Below are positions 34,094-42,360 of a stretch of DNA of 44,589 bases, one piece after another. A program made the translations under genes and the position numbers. Below the pieces are notes generated by a model. It made no database searches. It was not told the DNA's origin and worked only from the letters and a program-made list of their open reading frames with translations. Source of the stretch: Candidatus Poribacteria bacterium. GTDB taxonomy: Bacteria; Poribacteria; WGA-4E; WGA-3G. The stretch covers positions 1 to 44,589 of the forward strand of contig JAJDUH010000017.1 in assembly GCA_022826805.1 (NCBI GenBank). Reading direction: 5' to 3'. Every line of letters starts with the position of its first letter. Position 1 is the first letter of the stretch.

Positions 34094-34570
34094 ATGAAAC
34101 TCAATGAATTGAAACCCGCACCTGGCGCGACTCGCTCAAGAAAACGGGTTGGTAGAGGGAACGCTTCGGGACACGGTGGTACTTGCGGACGAGGCCACAA
34201 AGGACAAAAATCCCGATCTGGTGGTTCAATTCCTGCATGGTTTGAAGGCGGACAGATGCCGCTCGTACGACGACTTCCCAAGCGAGGACCGCGTCGGACT
34301 GGCCATAAACGATTTGAATATGATGTTATCAACGTTGAGACACTCAACCTCTTTGAGGATGCTGCTGTTGTTAGTCCGCAAGCACTTCGCGAAGCCGGTC
34401 TCATTAAACGGAAGAACGCTCTGATAAAAATACTCGGCGACGGTGAACTCGAAAAACAGTTGAAAGTCCAAGCCCATCGCTTCTCAAAAACTGCAATCGA
34501 AAAGATTGAATCCAAAGGCGGTACAGCCGAGGTTCTCGGGGGGCATGCAAACACTGGTGATGCTGCTTAA
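34094..34570 (+). CDS. rplO: 50S ribosomal protein uL15
   Basis: uL15 is a 23S rRNA organiser. The 158 residues begin MKLNELKPAPGATRSRKRVG and continue GRGNASGHGGTCGRGHKGQK with the typical Gly/Arg/Lys-rich extension, then SRSGGSIPAWFEGGQMPLVR. The C-terminal domain includes KVQAHRFSKTAIEKIESKGG. Initiation appears to use a structured spacer. It follows rpsE, as rpmD is missing, and precedes secY. Confidence 0.97.
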   Translation: MKLNELKPAPGATRSRKRVGRGNASGHGGTCGRGHKGQKSRSGGSIPAWFEGGQMPLVRRLPKRGPRRTGHKRFEYDVINVETLNLFEDAAVVSPQALREAGLIKRKNALIKILGDGELEKQLKVQAHRFSKTAIEKIESKGGTAEVLGGHANTGDAA

Positions 34571-34600
34571 GAGTTTGTATGTCAGGAGGAAAAATAATAA

Positions 34601-35932
34601 GTGATTAAGGCATTTCAAAACGCTTTTAAAATTCCCGAATTACGGAAACGTATTATTTCTACAGCGTTGCTTTTGGTTGTTTACCGCCTTGGTGCCCATA
34701 TTACACTGCCGGGTATCGATGACCAGGCACTTGAAGCTTTTTTTCAACAGCTCATGGAGCGCGGCGGTAATGTCATTGGGTTCATTGACCTGTTTTCCGG
34801 AGGCGCATTTAGTCAGATGACTATCTTCGCACTCGGAATACAACCCTATATTAGTGCCTCAATCATTATGCAGCTCCTCGCTGTTATTGTGCCTTCCTTG
34901 GAAAAACTTTCCAGAGAACCCGATGGCAGAAAGAAGATTACCCAGTACACCCGATACGGAACAGTTATACTGAGTATCATTCAGGGGATAACAATTAGCA
35001 TCGTCCTGCGGAATCCCGAAAATATAACCGGACAAGCAGGCGAGATCGTGAGAAATCCAGACTTTTGGTGGCATTTTCTCGTCGTCTTGACGCTTACTGC
35101 TGGGACATCCTTCGTCATGTGGCTGGGTGAACAGATTACAGAACGCGGCATTGGGCAGGGCATTTCATTGATTATTACCGTCGGAATTATCGCAGGATTA
35201 CCTGGCGGTGTCACGACTGTTTTCAATAATCTCGTGACAAGACCCGAATTCGGTATTCTACAACTCGCACTTTTAGTCGCTCTTGTTGTTGTTGCCGTCA
35301 TGGGAACCGTATTCATTACGCTCTCTGTCCGGAGAATTCCGGTACAATACGGAAGACAAATTCGCGGGCGTAGAGTCATCGGCGGACAATCGACGCACCT
35401 GCCCCTCCGTGTTAACGCTGCAGGTATGATTCCCATCATCTTCGCCGTTACCTTGATTCAGTTTCCGCCAACTGTCCTTGATTTTCTCCCACGCGATTGG
35501 GCATGGGTAACAACTGCTAAAGCACTGATTGATCCAGGTACACCATTGTACCTCACTTTTTATGCCTTGTTGATTATCGGTTTTACCTATTTCTATACAG
35601 CTGTTCAAATTAACCCGGTTCAAATGGCAGAGGACTTGCAAAAGTACGGTGGGTTTATTCCCGGTATCCGAGCTGGAAAACAGACCGCAGATTACATCAA
35701 CACAACGCTTACGCGAATCACGCTGCCAGGCGCGCTCTTTCTCGCCGCTATCGCTGTGATTCCAATTATTATCACCAGTCGACTCAACGTCGGCAACATG
35801 GTTGAAGGTGCTTCTATCCTAATTGTTGTAGGTGTTGTTTTGGATACAATGTCACAAATTGAATCTTACTTAACGGTACGCCATTATGAAGGATTCCTAA
35901 AAGATCGTAAACTTAAGGGCAGACGGCGTTAA
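34601..35932 (+). CDS. secY: Protein translocase subunit SecY
   Basis: SecY is the channel subunit of the Sec translocon. A GTG start gives 443 residues with ten hydrophobic helices. Family landmarks are [20 protein letters not shown] in helix 1, the plug region [40 protein letters not shown], and the cytoplasmic loop ending [17 protein letters not shown]. The C-terminus is basic (RKLKGRRR). SRP protein Ffh in this window feeds this channel. adk, map and infA, usual downstream neighbours, are absent. Confidence 0.98.
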   Translation: MIKAFQNAFKIPELRKRIISTALLLVVYRLGAHITLPGIDDQALEAFFQQLMERGGNVIGFIDLFSGGAFSQMTIFALGIQPYISASIIMQLLAVIVPSLEKLSREPDGRKKITQYTRYGTVILSIIQGITISIVLRNPENITGQAGEIVRNPDFWWHFLVVLTLTAGTSFVMWLGEQITERGIGQGISLIITVGIIAGLPGGVTTVFNNLVTRPEFGILQLALLVALVVVAVMGTVFITLSVRRIPVQYGRQIRGRRVIGGQSTHLPLRVNAAGMIPIIFAVTLIQFPPTVLDFLPRDWAWVTTAKALIDPGTPLYLTFYALLIIGFTYFYTAVQINPVQMAEDLQKYGGFIPGIRAGKQTADYINTTLTRITLPGALFLAAIAVIPIIITSRLNVGNMVEGASILIVVGVVLDTMSQIESYLTVRHYEGFLKDRKLKGRRR

Positions 35933-35957
35933 GCCCTTTCAACGGGAAGTGGTAATT

Positions 35958-36074
35958 ATGAAAGTCCGACCTTCTGTGAAAAAGATGTGTAACCAGTGTA
36001 AAATTATTAAGCGGAAAGGAGTTATCCACGTCATTTGTCCTTCAAACCCGAAGCATAAGCAACGACAGGGATAA
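35958..36074 (+). CDS. rpmJ: 50S ribosomal protein bL36
   Basis: A 38-residue protein starts at ATG 35958, 25 bases after secY, and reads [20 protein letters not shown], then [18 protein letters not shown]. The zinc ligands Cys11, Cys14, Cys27 and His33 are all present, making it the zinc-binding form. It is close to the usual length of 37-38. Its position before rpsM is canonical. Confidence 0.96.
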   Translation: MKVRPSVKKMCNQCKIIKRKGVIHVICPSNPKHKQRQG

Positions 36075-36284
36075 TCAATAGTTGTCAGTAATCAACGGTA
36101 TGAATGCCTGATGGCATTCCCCGGGGTTGCTACGCAACCCTTTCAATCGTCGGTTTTCGGTTAAGAGGTTTAGTGTACCAATCTACCACTTTCCGGAGTG
36201 TGCCAAGAATAGGTGAATTGTTACAAACATCTTTTAACCAGTAACTGAAAACTGATAACTGATAACGAAAAAAAGGAGATAGCC
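36075..36284. repeat. Palindromic repeats in the rpmJ-rpsM spacer
   Basis: GAATGCC-TGAT-GGCATTC (36102-36119) and GGGTTGC-TAC-GCAACCC (36124-36140) stand side by side, preceded by GTTGTCAGTAATCAACGGTAT and followed by TTTCAATCGTCGG. The spacer ends with ACTGAAAACTGATAACTGAT-type simple repeats (36242-36266) just before the rpsM ribosome-binding site. The first hairpin and its flanks recur at 36745-36776. Confidence 0.8.
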
Positions 36285-36677
36285 ATGGCAAGGATCGTGG
36301 GGGTTGATTTACCCCGAAACAAACGAGTAGATATCGCACTGACAGCGATTTACGGCATCGGCCGCTATACGGCATCACAAATCGTTAATGACCTCGATAT
36401 TGACCCAGGGAAAAAAGTTGACACGCTCGCCGAAAACGAGGTTAGTCAGCTCCGAGACAAAATTCTGGACTATAAAATCGAGGGGGACTTGCGTCGCGAG
36501 GTCGACCAGAATATTAAACGCCTGATGGACATTAACAGTTATCGTGGTTTACGCCACCGTCGGCAGCTACCTGTCCGCGGTCAGCGCACAAATACCAACG
36601 CTCGCACCCGTAAGGGAAAAGCACGAACGATTTCCGTCGGTAGAAAAGCCAAAGAGGCAGGACGCAAGAGCGGTTAG
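36285..36677 (+). CDS. rpsM: 30S ribosomal protein uS13
   Basis: uS13 bridges the subunits and contacts P-site tRNA. The 130 residues begin [20 protein letters not shown] and include [20 protein letters not shown], then the helix-two-turn-helix and [20 protein letters not shown] with the basic NARTRKGKA tail. AAAGGAG precedes the ATG. First gene of the alpha operon here. Confidence 0.98.
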   Translation: MARIVGVDLPRNKRVDIALTAIYGIGRYTASQIVNDLDIDPGKKVDTLAENEVSQLRDKILDYKIEGDLRREVDQNIKRLMDINSYRGLRHRRQLPVRGQRTNTNARTRKGKARTISVGRKAKEAGRKSG

Positions 36678-36912
36678 TGAAATGGTTATGGATTCGCTAC
36701 GCTTTCAGTACGCAAATCAAAATCAATGGTATCTATGCCTTGAATCAACGCTATGAATGCCTGATGGCATTCCCCGGGCATAGAACGGGGTATGAAGCCC
36801 GTGTGGGCTTCCCCGGCTACGCAGGCTTTCGGTCTTTGGTTAAAGAGACAACTGAAAGAATTGCATAGCAATCCGAACCGATAGCTGACAAATATTAAAA
36901 AGGAGAATCGTT
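36678..36912. repeat. Palindromic repeats in the rpsM-rpsK spacer
   Basis: GAATGCC-TGAT-GGCATTC (36755-36772) has nearly the same flanks as the copy at 36102. GAAGCCC-GTGT-GGGCTTC (36794-36811) follows, then a shorter GGCTACGCAGGC element running into TTTCGGTC. Each is flanked by TAT before and CCCC after, so they look like variants of one module. No gene is supported in this spacer. Confidence 0.8.
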
Positions 36913-37284
36913 TTGCGTGGAAGAAGAAGAGAACGCAAGAACGTACCAGAGGGGATAGCGCATATACAGGCTACCTTCAATAACACAATTATTACGATCA
37001 CAGACTTAAATGGCAACACCGTTGCTTGGGCAAACGCTGGAATGACTTTCACGGGTTCACGAAAGTCCACACCTTTTGCCGCACAGCAGACCGCAGAAGC
37101 GTGCGCACGCAGAGCAATGGATCATGGTATGAAACGCGTAGAAGTCAGAGTCAAGGGTCCTGGGTCCGGACGAGAATCCTCTATACGAGCACTTGCTGCT
37201 GCCGGACTGGAAATTACATTAATGAAGGACGTGACTCCGATACCACACAACGGATGTCGTCCCCCTAAGAGACGACGGGTTTGA
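36913..37284 (+). CDS. rpsK: 30S ribosomal protein uS11
   Basis: uS11 lies on the 30S platform near E-site mRNA. A TTG start seven bases after AGGAG gives 123 residues. It contains [60 protein letters not shown] and ends [17 protein letters not shown], the highly conserved C-terminus. It precedes rpsD by nine bases. Confidence 0.97.
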   Translation: MRGRRRERKNVPEGIAHIQATFNNTIITITDLNGNTVAWANAGMTFTGSRKSTPFAAQQTAEACARRAMDHGMKRVEVRVKGPGSGRESSIRALAAAGLEITLMKDVTPIPHNGCRPPKRRRV

Positions 37285-37293
37285 GGAATACGA

Positions 37294-37929
37294 ATGAGCA
37301 GATATTTAGATTCAGTCTGTAAGTTATGCCGACGGGAAGGTGAAAAACTCTTTCTCAAAGGGCGGCGATGCAACGGACCCAAATGTTCTTTTGAACGCCG
37401 TAGCTATCCACCTGGGCAGCATGGGCAGACGCCGCCACGACGTGGTCGCGAAAACAACTTCCGGCGACAGCTGCGCGCCAAACAGAAAGTAAAACGCACC
37501 TATGGCGTTTATGAGAAGCAGTTTCGGAACTATTATTCTAAAGCCGCCCGCCAAAGCGGTATCGCTGGTGAGAATTTAATTAGTTTCCTTGAACGCCGCC
37601 TCGACAACGTCGTTTACCGACTCGGATTCGCAACATCTCGGAATCAGGCGCGTCAACTCGTCAAGCATAATCACTTTACTGTTAATGGCAAGCGGGTTAA
37701 CATTCCTTCCTATATAGTAGAAGTCGGCGATGTCATTGCGCCGCGCGAGCGGAGTCGAAATCTCGCCATTATTCTCGAAGCTTTAGAGTACGCACAACAT
37801 CGAGGCGCACCGGAATGGCTTGATATCGATCCAGAGAAGGCGGAAGGACGTGTTCAGGGGGCACCTGTGGTAGAACAGATCTCCGCAGACCTTGAAACGC
37901 AGCTCATCATTGAACTTTACTCCAGATAG
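37294..37929 (+). CDS. rpsD: 30S ribosomal protein uS4
   Basis: uS4 initiates 30S assembly and in E. coli represses the alpha operon. The 211-residue protein has an N-terminal zinc-type cluster (CKLCRREGEKLFLKGRRC and NGPKC), SYPPGQHGQ, and the S4 RNA-binding domain RRLDNVVYRLGFATSRNQAR, QLVKHNHFTVNGKRVNIPSY. The Cys set marks the C+ version. It ends 474 bases before rpoA, an unusually large gap. Confidence 0.98.
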   Translation: MSRYLDSVCKLCRREGEKLFLKGRRCNGPKCSFERRSYPPGQHGQTPPRRGRENNFRRQLRAKQKVKRTYGVYEKQFRNYYSKAARQSGIAGENLISFLERRLDNVVYRLGFATSRNQARQLVKHNHFTVNGKRVNIPSYIVEVGDVIAPRERSRNLAIILEALEYAQHRGAPEWLDIDPEKAEGRVQGAPVVEQISADLETQLIIELYSR

Positions 37930-38403
37930 GCGTATCCGCCCATACCGTGTGTATTATTAAATGCAGGGTGCCATACATAACGGCACTCTTACAACACAGT
38001 TATATCAAATTTTGCCCACACGCGGCAAAATTTGTCTTAGCTTTATATTTTTTGCCTTTATAGGCAAAATTTGTCTTTGCTTTACATTTTTTGCCCCCGG
38101 TTCATGCCCTAAGGCATGAATACCGTTGATTCGGAATGCCATACGGCATTTATACCCGGTTCATGCCCGGTGAAGCCTATACGGGCTTCATACCGTTGAT
38201 TCTGATTTTGATTCTGATTTACGCGGCAAAATTTGTCTTTGCTTTACATTTAAGATACTCGCAAAAACCACAGCACACGAGGAACGCAGGGCAGGTCCAA
38301 ACGTTCGCTACTTACTAAAACTTATGAGCCAATACGCACACGGCGTCCGCTGCTCAGTTTGCACGCGTTCTAACACTAGTTTTAATCCTATAGGAGGAAA
38401 TTA
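37930..38403. repeat. Repeat-filled rpsD-rpoA spacer
   Basis: This 474-base stretch has no supported gene. It contains two hairpin repeats with TTTTGCC/GGCAAAA arms (38007-38050 and 38051-38088) and a third partial copy (38221-38250), all sharing the TTGTCTTTGCTTTACATT tail seen before tuf. Short palindromes follow: CATGCC-CTAA-GGCATG (38103-38118), GAATGCC-ATAC-GGCATT (38134-38150) and GAAGCC-TATACG-GGCTTC (38172-38189), two of them followed by ATACCGTTGATTC. The last 100 bases are plain, with TAGGAGG before rpoA. Confidence 0.85.
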
Positions 38404-39423
38404 ATGATAAGGTCCGAGCTCGTGATACCTGAGAGGCTGAAAACTGATACCGAATCTTTACAGCCGAATTACGCAAAGTATACCGCTGAACCCTTTGAGC
38501 GCGGATTTGGAACAACCCTCGGTAATTCTTTGCGCCGGGTCCTCCTTTCCTCAATCAAAGGTGCAGCAATTACGGCTGTTCAAATTGAGCAAGTCCGGCA
38601 CGAATATGACACGGTCGCTGGCGTGCTCGAAGATGTAGTACAAATTATTCTTAATCTCAAAGAGGTTCGCCTAAGGATCACTGACGACACTCCGATGGTA
38701 CTCACGCTTCACGCTGAAGGTTCAGGAGAAGTTACTGCTGCTGACATTCGTCCGAATGCAAACGTACAAATTATCAACCCCGACCAACATATCGCTACGC
38801 TTGATGAGTGCGAAGGGTTAGATATGGAAATTCATGCGCAAACAGGGCGAGGATACTCTCTCGCTGAAGAGCACAGACCAGTAAATCAACCGATCGGGTT
38901 GATTCCTGTTGATGCAAAGTTCTCACCCGTTGAGAAAGTTAATTTCTGGGTAGAAGAGACTCGTATGCGCGACATAACTAACTTTGACAAGCTCAATCTC
39001 GAAGTTTGGACTGATGCCACTATCACAGCGAAGGAAGCCGTCACGCGGGCAGCAGAAATTTTGCTGCAACAACTTGAACTCTTTACAGAATTCGACGAAA
39101 ATTACGTCGAGCCTGAACCTGAGATTGATGAGGCAAAACTGCGACGCAACCGATACTTAGCTAAACCTGTCGCAGAACTTGAACTCTCAGTTCGAGCCAG
39201 CAACTGTCTCGAAACTGCAAATATTAAAACCATTCGAGAACTTGTCACAAAAGAGGAAAAGGATATGTTGGAATACAAGAATTTCGGACGCACTTCGCTG
39301 AACGAAATTAAAGAACAACTTGCCAATATGGGGCTTTCCCTCGGAATGAATCTCGATGATATGGACGACGCGGACATCGACGAAGAAGATATGGCGCAAG
39401 AATCCTTGCAATCACCTATGTAA
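38404..39423 (+). CDS. rpoA: DNA-directed RNA polymerase subunit alpha
   Basis: The alpha subunit scaffolds RNA polymerase and contacts UP elements and activators. The 339-residue protein has the N-terminal dimerisation domain (FERGFGTTLGNSLRRVLLSS, then IKGAAITAVQI) and a C-terminal domain with LELSVRASNCLETANIKTIR, FGRTSLNEIKEQLANMGLSL. The tail after residue 322 is acidic (DDMDDADIDEEDM). TAGGAGG precedes the ATG. It follows rpsD and precedes rplQ as usual. Confidence 0.98.
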   Translation: MIRSELVIPERLKTDTESLQPNYAKYTAEPFERGFGTTLGNSLRRVLLSSIKGAAITAVQIEQVRHEYDTVAGVLEDVVQIILNLKEVRLRITDDTPMVLTLHAEGSGEVTAADIRPNANVQIINPDQHIATLDECEGLDMEIHAQTGRGYSLAEEHRPVNQPIGLIPVDAKFSPVEKVNFWVEETRMRDITNFDKLNLEVWTDATITAKEAVTRAAEILLQQLELFTEFDENYVEPEPEIDEAKLRRNRYLAKPVAELELSVRASNCLETANIKTIRELVTKEEKDMLEYKNFGRTSLNEIKEQLANMGLSLGMNLDDMDDADIDEEDMAQESLQSPM

Positions 39424-39456
39424 TTCTTCACGATAACGCTTACATGGAGGAAGACA

Positions 39457-39861
39457 ATGCGTCATCGAAAACGCGGTAGGAAACTCGGACGAACGAGCAG
39501 CCATCGGAAGGCACTCTTTCGCAACCAAGCCACCGCACTTTTTGAGCATGAACAAATTCGGACAACACTGCCCAAGTGTAAAGAACTCCGCCGAGTAGCT
39601 GAAAATTTAATTACCCTCGCCAAACGCGGGGATTTACCCTCTCGCCGGCAAGCCGCAAAAATGCTCTACGGAACCCATCTGCACTACAAATCCGGAAGGG
39701 GCGAAGCAGCAAGCGGAATTGACAAACAGGCAGTCCTACGCAAACTCTTTGATGACATCGGACCGCGCTATCAAGATCGGAACGGCGGATACACACGGAT
39801 CATCCGCGGCGAACTCCGAAAAGGCGACGGCGCACAGATGGGCTACATTCAACTGGTTTAA
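39457..39861 (+). CDS. rplQ: 50S ribosomal protein bL17
   Basis: bL17 lies near the tunnel exit. The 134 residues begin [20 protein letters not shown] and include [37 protein letters not shown], a [20 protein letters not shown] stretch and [14 protein letters not shown]. Length is typical. It is the last gene of the alpha operon; no clear terminator follows. Confidence 0.98.
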   Translation: MRHRKRGRKLGRTSSHRKALFRNQATALFEHEQIRTTLPKCKELRRVAENLITLAKRGDLPSRRQAAKMLYGTHLHYKSGRGEAASGIDKQAVLRKLFDDIGPRYQDRNGGYTRIIRGELRKGDGAQMGYIQLV

Positions 39862-40052
39862 GGGTTGTCGGCAGTCAGGTCGTTCGCTACGCTTACTTTT
39901 AGTCGTTGGTTAACCCCTGTGCGGTAGCGTAAATCTTACAGGACACATTGCTTTTAACTAATAACTATTAACTAAAAGGCAACGCAGTTGCTGTACTAAT
40001 AACTGACTGCTGAAAGATTTGCGTAGCAAACCGTACTGATAACTAATAACTA
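39862..40052. repeat. Simple and palindromic repeats after rplQ
   Basis: The spacer holds runs of TAACTAATAACTATTAACTA type (from about 39956 and 40037) and TTTGC-GTA-GCAAA (40018-40030) inside the context CTGCTGAAAG...CCG. That context matches the hairpin before rpsJ (24376-24403), where the stem is GGTTTGC/GCAAACC. It lies between two convergent transcription units. Confidence 0.7.
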
Positions 40053-41333
40053 TTAAAACCGATACGCAGCCGACACAAACACCCGATGCGTCAAGTGTTC
40101 GGTCTTGACATCATTGTGTTGTTGTGCCCAACCGCCGAGCACATACGTAACATCGAGTTTCAAGGAATCCTCGAAAATTTTACCAATTCCTGCTGTCAAG
40201 AAATCATGCGTATCTACTTGGGTATATCTGAGCGGGATAGGGTCACGAAGATAGCCGAGGCGGATATGTGTTGCAATGATGGGTATCTGATATTCCGCGC
40301 CGAGTCTCACCTGAAGGGTTGTGTCGTAGAATCTCTCAAAATTATCGTGTGAGATGTCATCTGCTGGGGCACGATCGTACCGCGTCTGTCTCCAGTCCGT
40401 GAATTGAACATCTCCAGCCAAAATCAACTGTTTGTTGAACAGTTTCACGGCGACCCCTGCTCCCACTTCAAATGGACGCTCAATATTATACGCTAAGGTA
40501 CCGCTTTCCGTATCACTTGACCTTTCTCCATCATCGTAATCGGCGATAGTTGATTGATACCACTGTTCATCCACTCCTAATTCTACAGGCGATACTACAG
40601 TGACACCAAGACTAATCTCGTCTGTTAGGTGTGCGAGAAGCCCTATCCTACCGCCTATACCCGAATACTCGCGATCAATTTCGTCTTGGTATCTGAAACG
40701 TGCCAATTCCCGGTCTATGTCTGCGATGTCAGTAGCGGTTGTATCCAATTCATTGAGACTGTTTCCTTGCCAAAAATCCAGGGAACCTCCAATCAGGATC
40801 CGCTTTGAGATGTATATGCTCGTTCCAAAGCTCCAAATTCCGATGCCTCCACTGTTCGCGTTGATTTCATCTATGGCAAGTCCGCTGAATTCGGTGCCAT
40901 TGCTCGGATCAATACCTTGAATTGCGGTCTGATCGTCGAAATTCTGTGCACGGTTGTAACCGAAAGCGATTGCCCAACCGCCTTGTTTCGCCAGAAACGG
41001 GTAAACAAATCCGATAGAATTCAGACGCATCTGTGAGCGACTCGTTGGTGTTTTCACTGCATCACTCGTAAAATAGGTATCAGCAATCGCTGTGTTGTGG
41101 GACAGGCTGCTGAACATCTCGAATTTTTGGATCTGTGCCATCCCTGCCGGATTCCAGTAGAGCGCTGTAAAGTCATCAGCAAGTCCCAGTGAAGCACCAC
41201 CCATACCCATTGTCCGCGCCCCGACACCGAACGTTTTCCCAATCGCCATCTCTTCTACTTGCGCCATACTAACGGTCGCAAAAAGCGTCGTAGCGAACAG
41301 ACAAATAAATGTTACATACACCCCTCGTTTCAT
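40053..41333 (-). CDS. Outer-membrane beta-barrel protein (UPF0164/PorV-FadL-like)
   Basis: The 426-residue protein has a signal peptide (about 1-24, ending SMAQ). Just after it comes GVGARTMGMGGASLGLADDF followed by ALYWNPAGMA, the hallmark N-terminal segment of PorV/UPF0164 and FadL/OmpP1-like barrels. Alternating amphipathic strands continue to the end, which closes with the aromatic VSAAYRF, typical for outer-membrane insertion. Role may be lipid or hydrophobic compound uptake, or a secretion-linked barrel; no substrate can be assigned. It indicates a double-membrane envelope. The gene is transcribed away from the ribosomal cluster's end, convergently with rplQ. Confidence 0.88.
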   Translation of the reverse strand: MKRGVYVTFICLFATTLFATVSMAQVEEMAIGKTFGVGARTMGMGGASLGLADDFTALYWNPAGMAQIQKFEMFSSLSHNTAIADTYFTSDAVKTPTSRSQMRLNSIGFVYPFLAKQGGWAIAFGYNRAQNFDDQTAIQGIDPSNGTEFSGLAIDEINANSGGIGIWSFGTSIYISKRILIGGSLDFWQGNSLNELDTTATDIADIDRELARFRYQDEIDREYSGIGGRIGLLAHLTDEISLGVTVVSPVELGVDEQWYQSTIADYDDGERSSDTESGTLAYNIERPFEVGAGVAVKLFNKQLILAGDVQFTDWRQTRYDRAPADDISHDNFERFYDTTLQVRLGAEYQIPIIATHIRLGYLRDPIPLRYTQVDTHDFLTAGIGKIFEDSLKLDVTYVLGGWAQQHNDVKTEHLTHRVFVSAAYRF

Positions 41334-41422
41334 TGTTTCGTTTCCTCCATTTTACAAAAACTTGGTAGGCAAGATTTCCTAATCCCATGTGGGAGAGATT
41401 CTAACCCCGAATTACCTCGCCG

Positions 41423-42055
41423 CTAATTCTCATTCCTGTTTCTCGTCCGGCGCTGCGGCCGTTCCGATCTCGTCCGTGGCGAAGTTACACTCCGTGAACT
41501 TCGTGAACGTCGATTTTCACTTCGCCAATTATTTTTGTTGGGGTACGTACGCCGTGAAAGCGGGGTATACTGACTGCCGCCGTAATACCGTCTATAAACA
41601 TTCGTGTAAGGAGAGTAGCCTCGATAGTACCCATAATACGGGTAGTAGCTTCGGTAATATCTATAGTACGGAGCATAGAATCCACCATAGAACCACGGAT
41701 GCGGATAATACCACGCCGGTGGATACGCATGATACGAATACGGCGCGTAAGGTGCCCAATAGGTGTTGTATCGGTAAGGGGTGGCGTACCTCTTGTGATC
41801 AGTCGACCTCCGTCGTCCGTAATAACCTTCCGATGCTTCGGCATCATCATGCTTTTCTAAATCATCATGTTTTTCTAACTCGGATTCTTCCGATTCTGCT
41901 TTGGAGGTGTGCCCCATTTTCTCTTCCTCCAAAACTCTATGGTACTTTCGATCAAAATCCACAGACGCATAGTGGTATCCCAGTTGCGTATAACACCCAC
42001 TGAGTCCTACCATTGCCACAAGCAACAGTAGCATGAAAGTTAGCTGCAGCTTCAT
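41423..42055 (-). CDS. Tyr-rich lipoprotein
   Basis: The start ATG 42055 follows AAGGAG and gives a lipoprotein signal with lipobox LSGC (Cys21); a frame to 42091 extends upstream without ribosome-binding sequence. The mature protein has an acidic segment with a tandem ELEKHDDLEKHDD motif (about 58-75). From about 85 to 175 it is dominated by Tyr, Pro, Trp, His and Gly, then ends in a basic Arg/Ser/Thr-rich tail of about 40 residues. I recognise no family. Low-complexity aromatic surface proteins may bind polymers or self-associate. It is transcribed from its own promoter, upstream of the barrel gene on the same strand. Confidence 0.8.
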   Translation of the reverse strand: MKLQLTFMLLLLVAMVGLSGCYTQLGYHYASVDFDRKYHRVLEEEKMGHTSKAESEESELEKHDDLEKHDDAEASEGYYGRRRSTDHKRYATPYRYNTYWAPYAPYSYHAYPPAWYYPHPWFYGGFYAPYYRYYRSYYPYYGYYRGYSPYTNVYRRYYGGSQYTPLSRRTYPNKNNWRSENRRSRSSRSVTSPRTRSERPQRRTRNRNEN

Positions 42056-42093
42056 ATCTCTTTCTCCTTTGGATTTATCCGTAAGTTTCAACC

Positions 42094-42122
42094 ATTATAA
42101 TACATCAACGAGAGAACCTCAA
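42094..42122 (-). promoter_or_regulatory. Sigma70 promoter of the Tyr-rich lipoprotein
   Basis: On the minus strand TTGAGG (42117-42122) and TATAAT (42094-42099) are separated by 17 bases. The start site would be about 30 bases before the start codon. The rest of the divergent spacer to the sigma factor gene (42123-42360) is AT-rich with no ORF that I support. Confidence 0.75.
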
Positions 42123-42360
42123 GGAAAGTTTACATCCTCGTTTTACTAAACACCCCAAATCTTGCAAAAACTGTGAACACACCAAAGGTGCCAAGATCCG
42201 CCAAATCTACGGCTTCTGCGATAATCCACGATTCGGATAAAAAACAATTTTTGGAAAAAAAGATCCATTGTGTCGGAATCCACTCCAAATTTGCGTCATG
42301 TATATACAAAGGCAATCACAAATCGCCTTCAAATATATTTGAGGTGCGCAATTTGACAAG

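Noticed and set aside
41389..42003. Long plus-strand frame opposite the Tyr-rich lipoprotein
   Set aside because: It lacks a ribosome-binding site and is explained by the biased codons of the lipoprotein, which has its own promoter, Shine-Dalgarno and lipobox.
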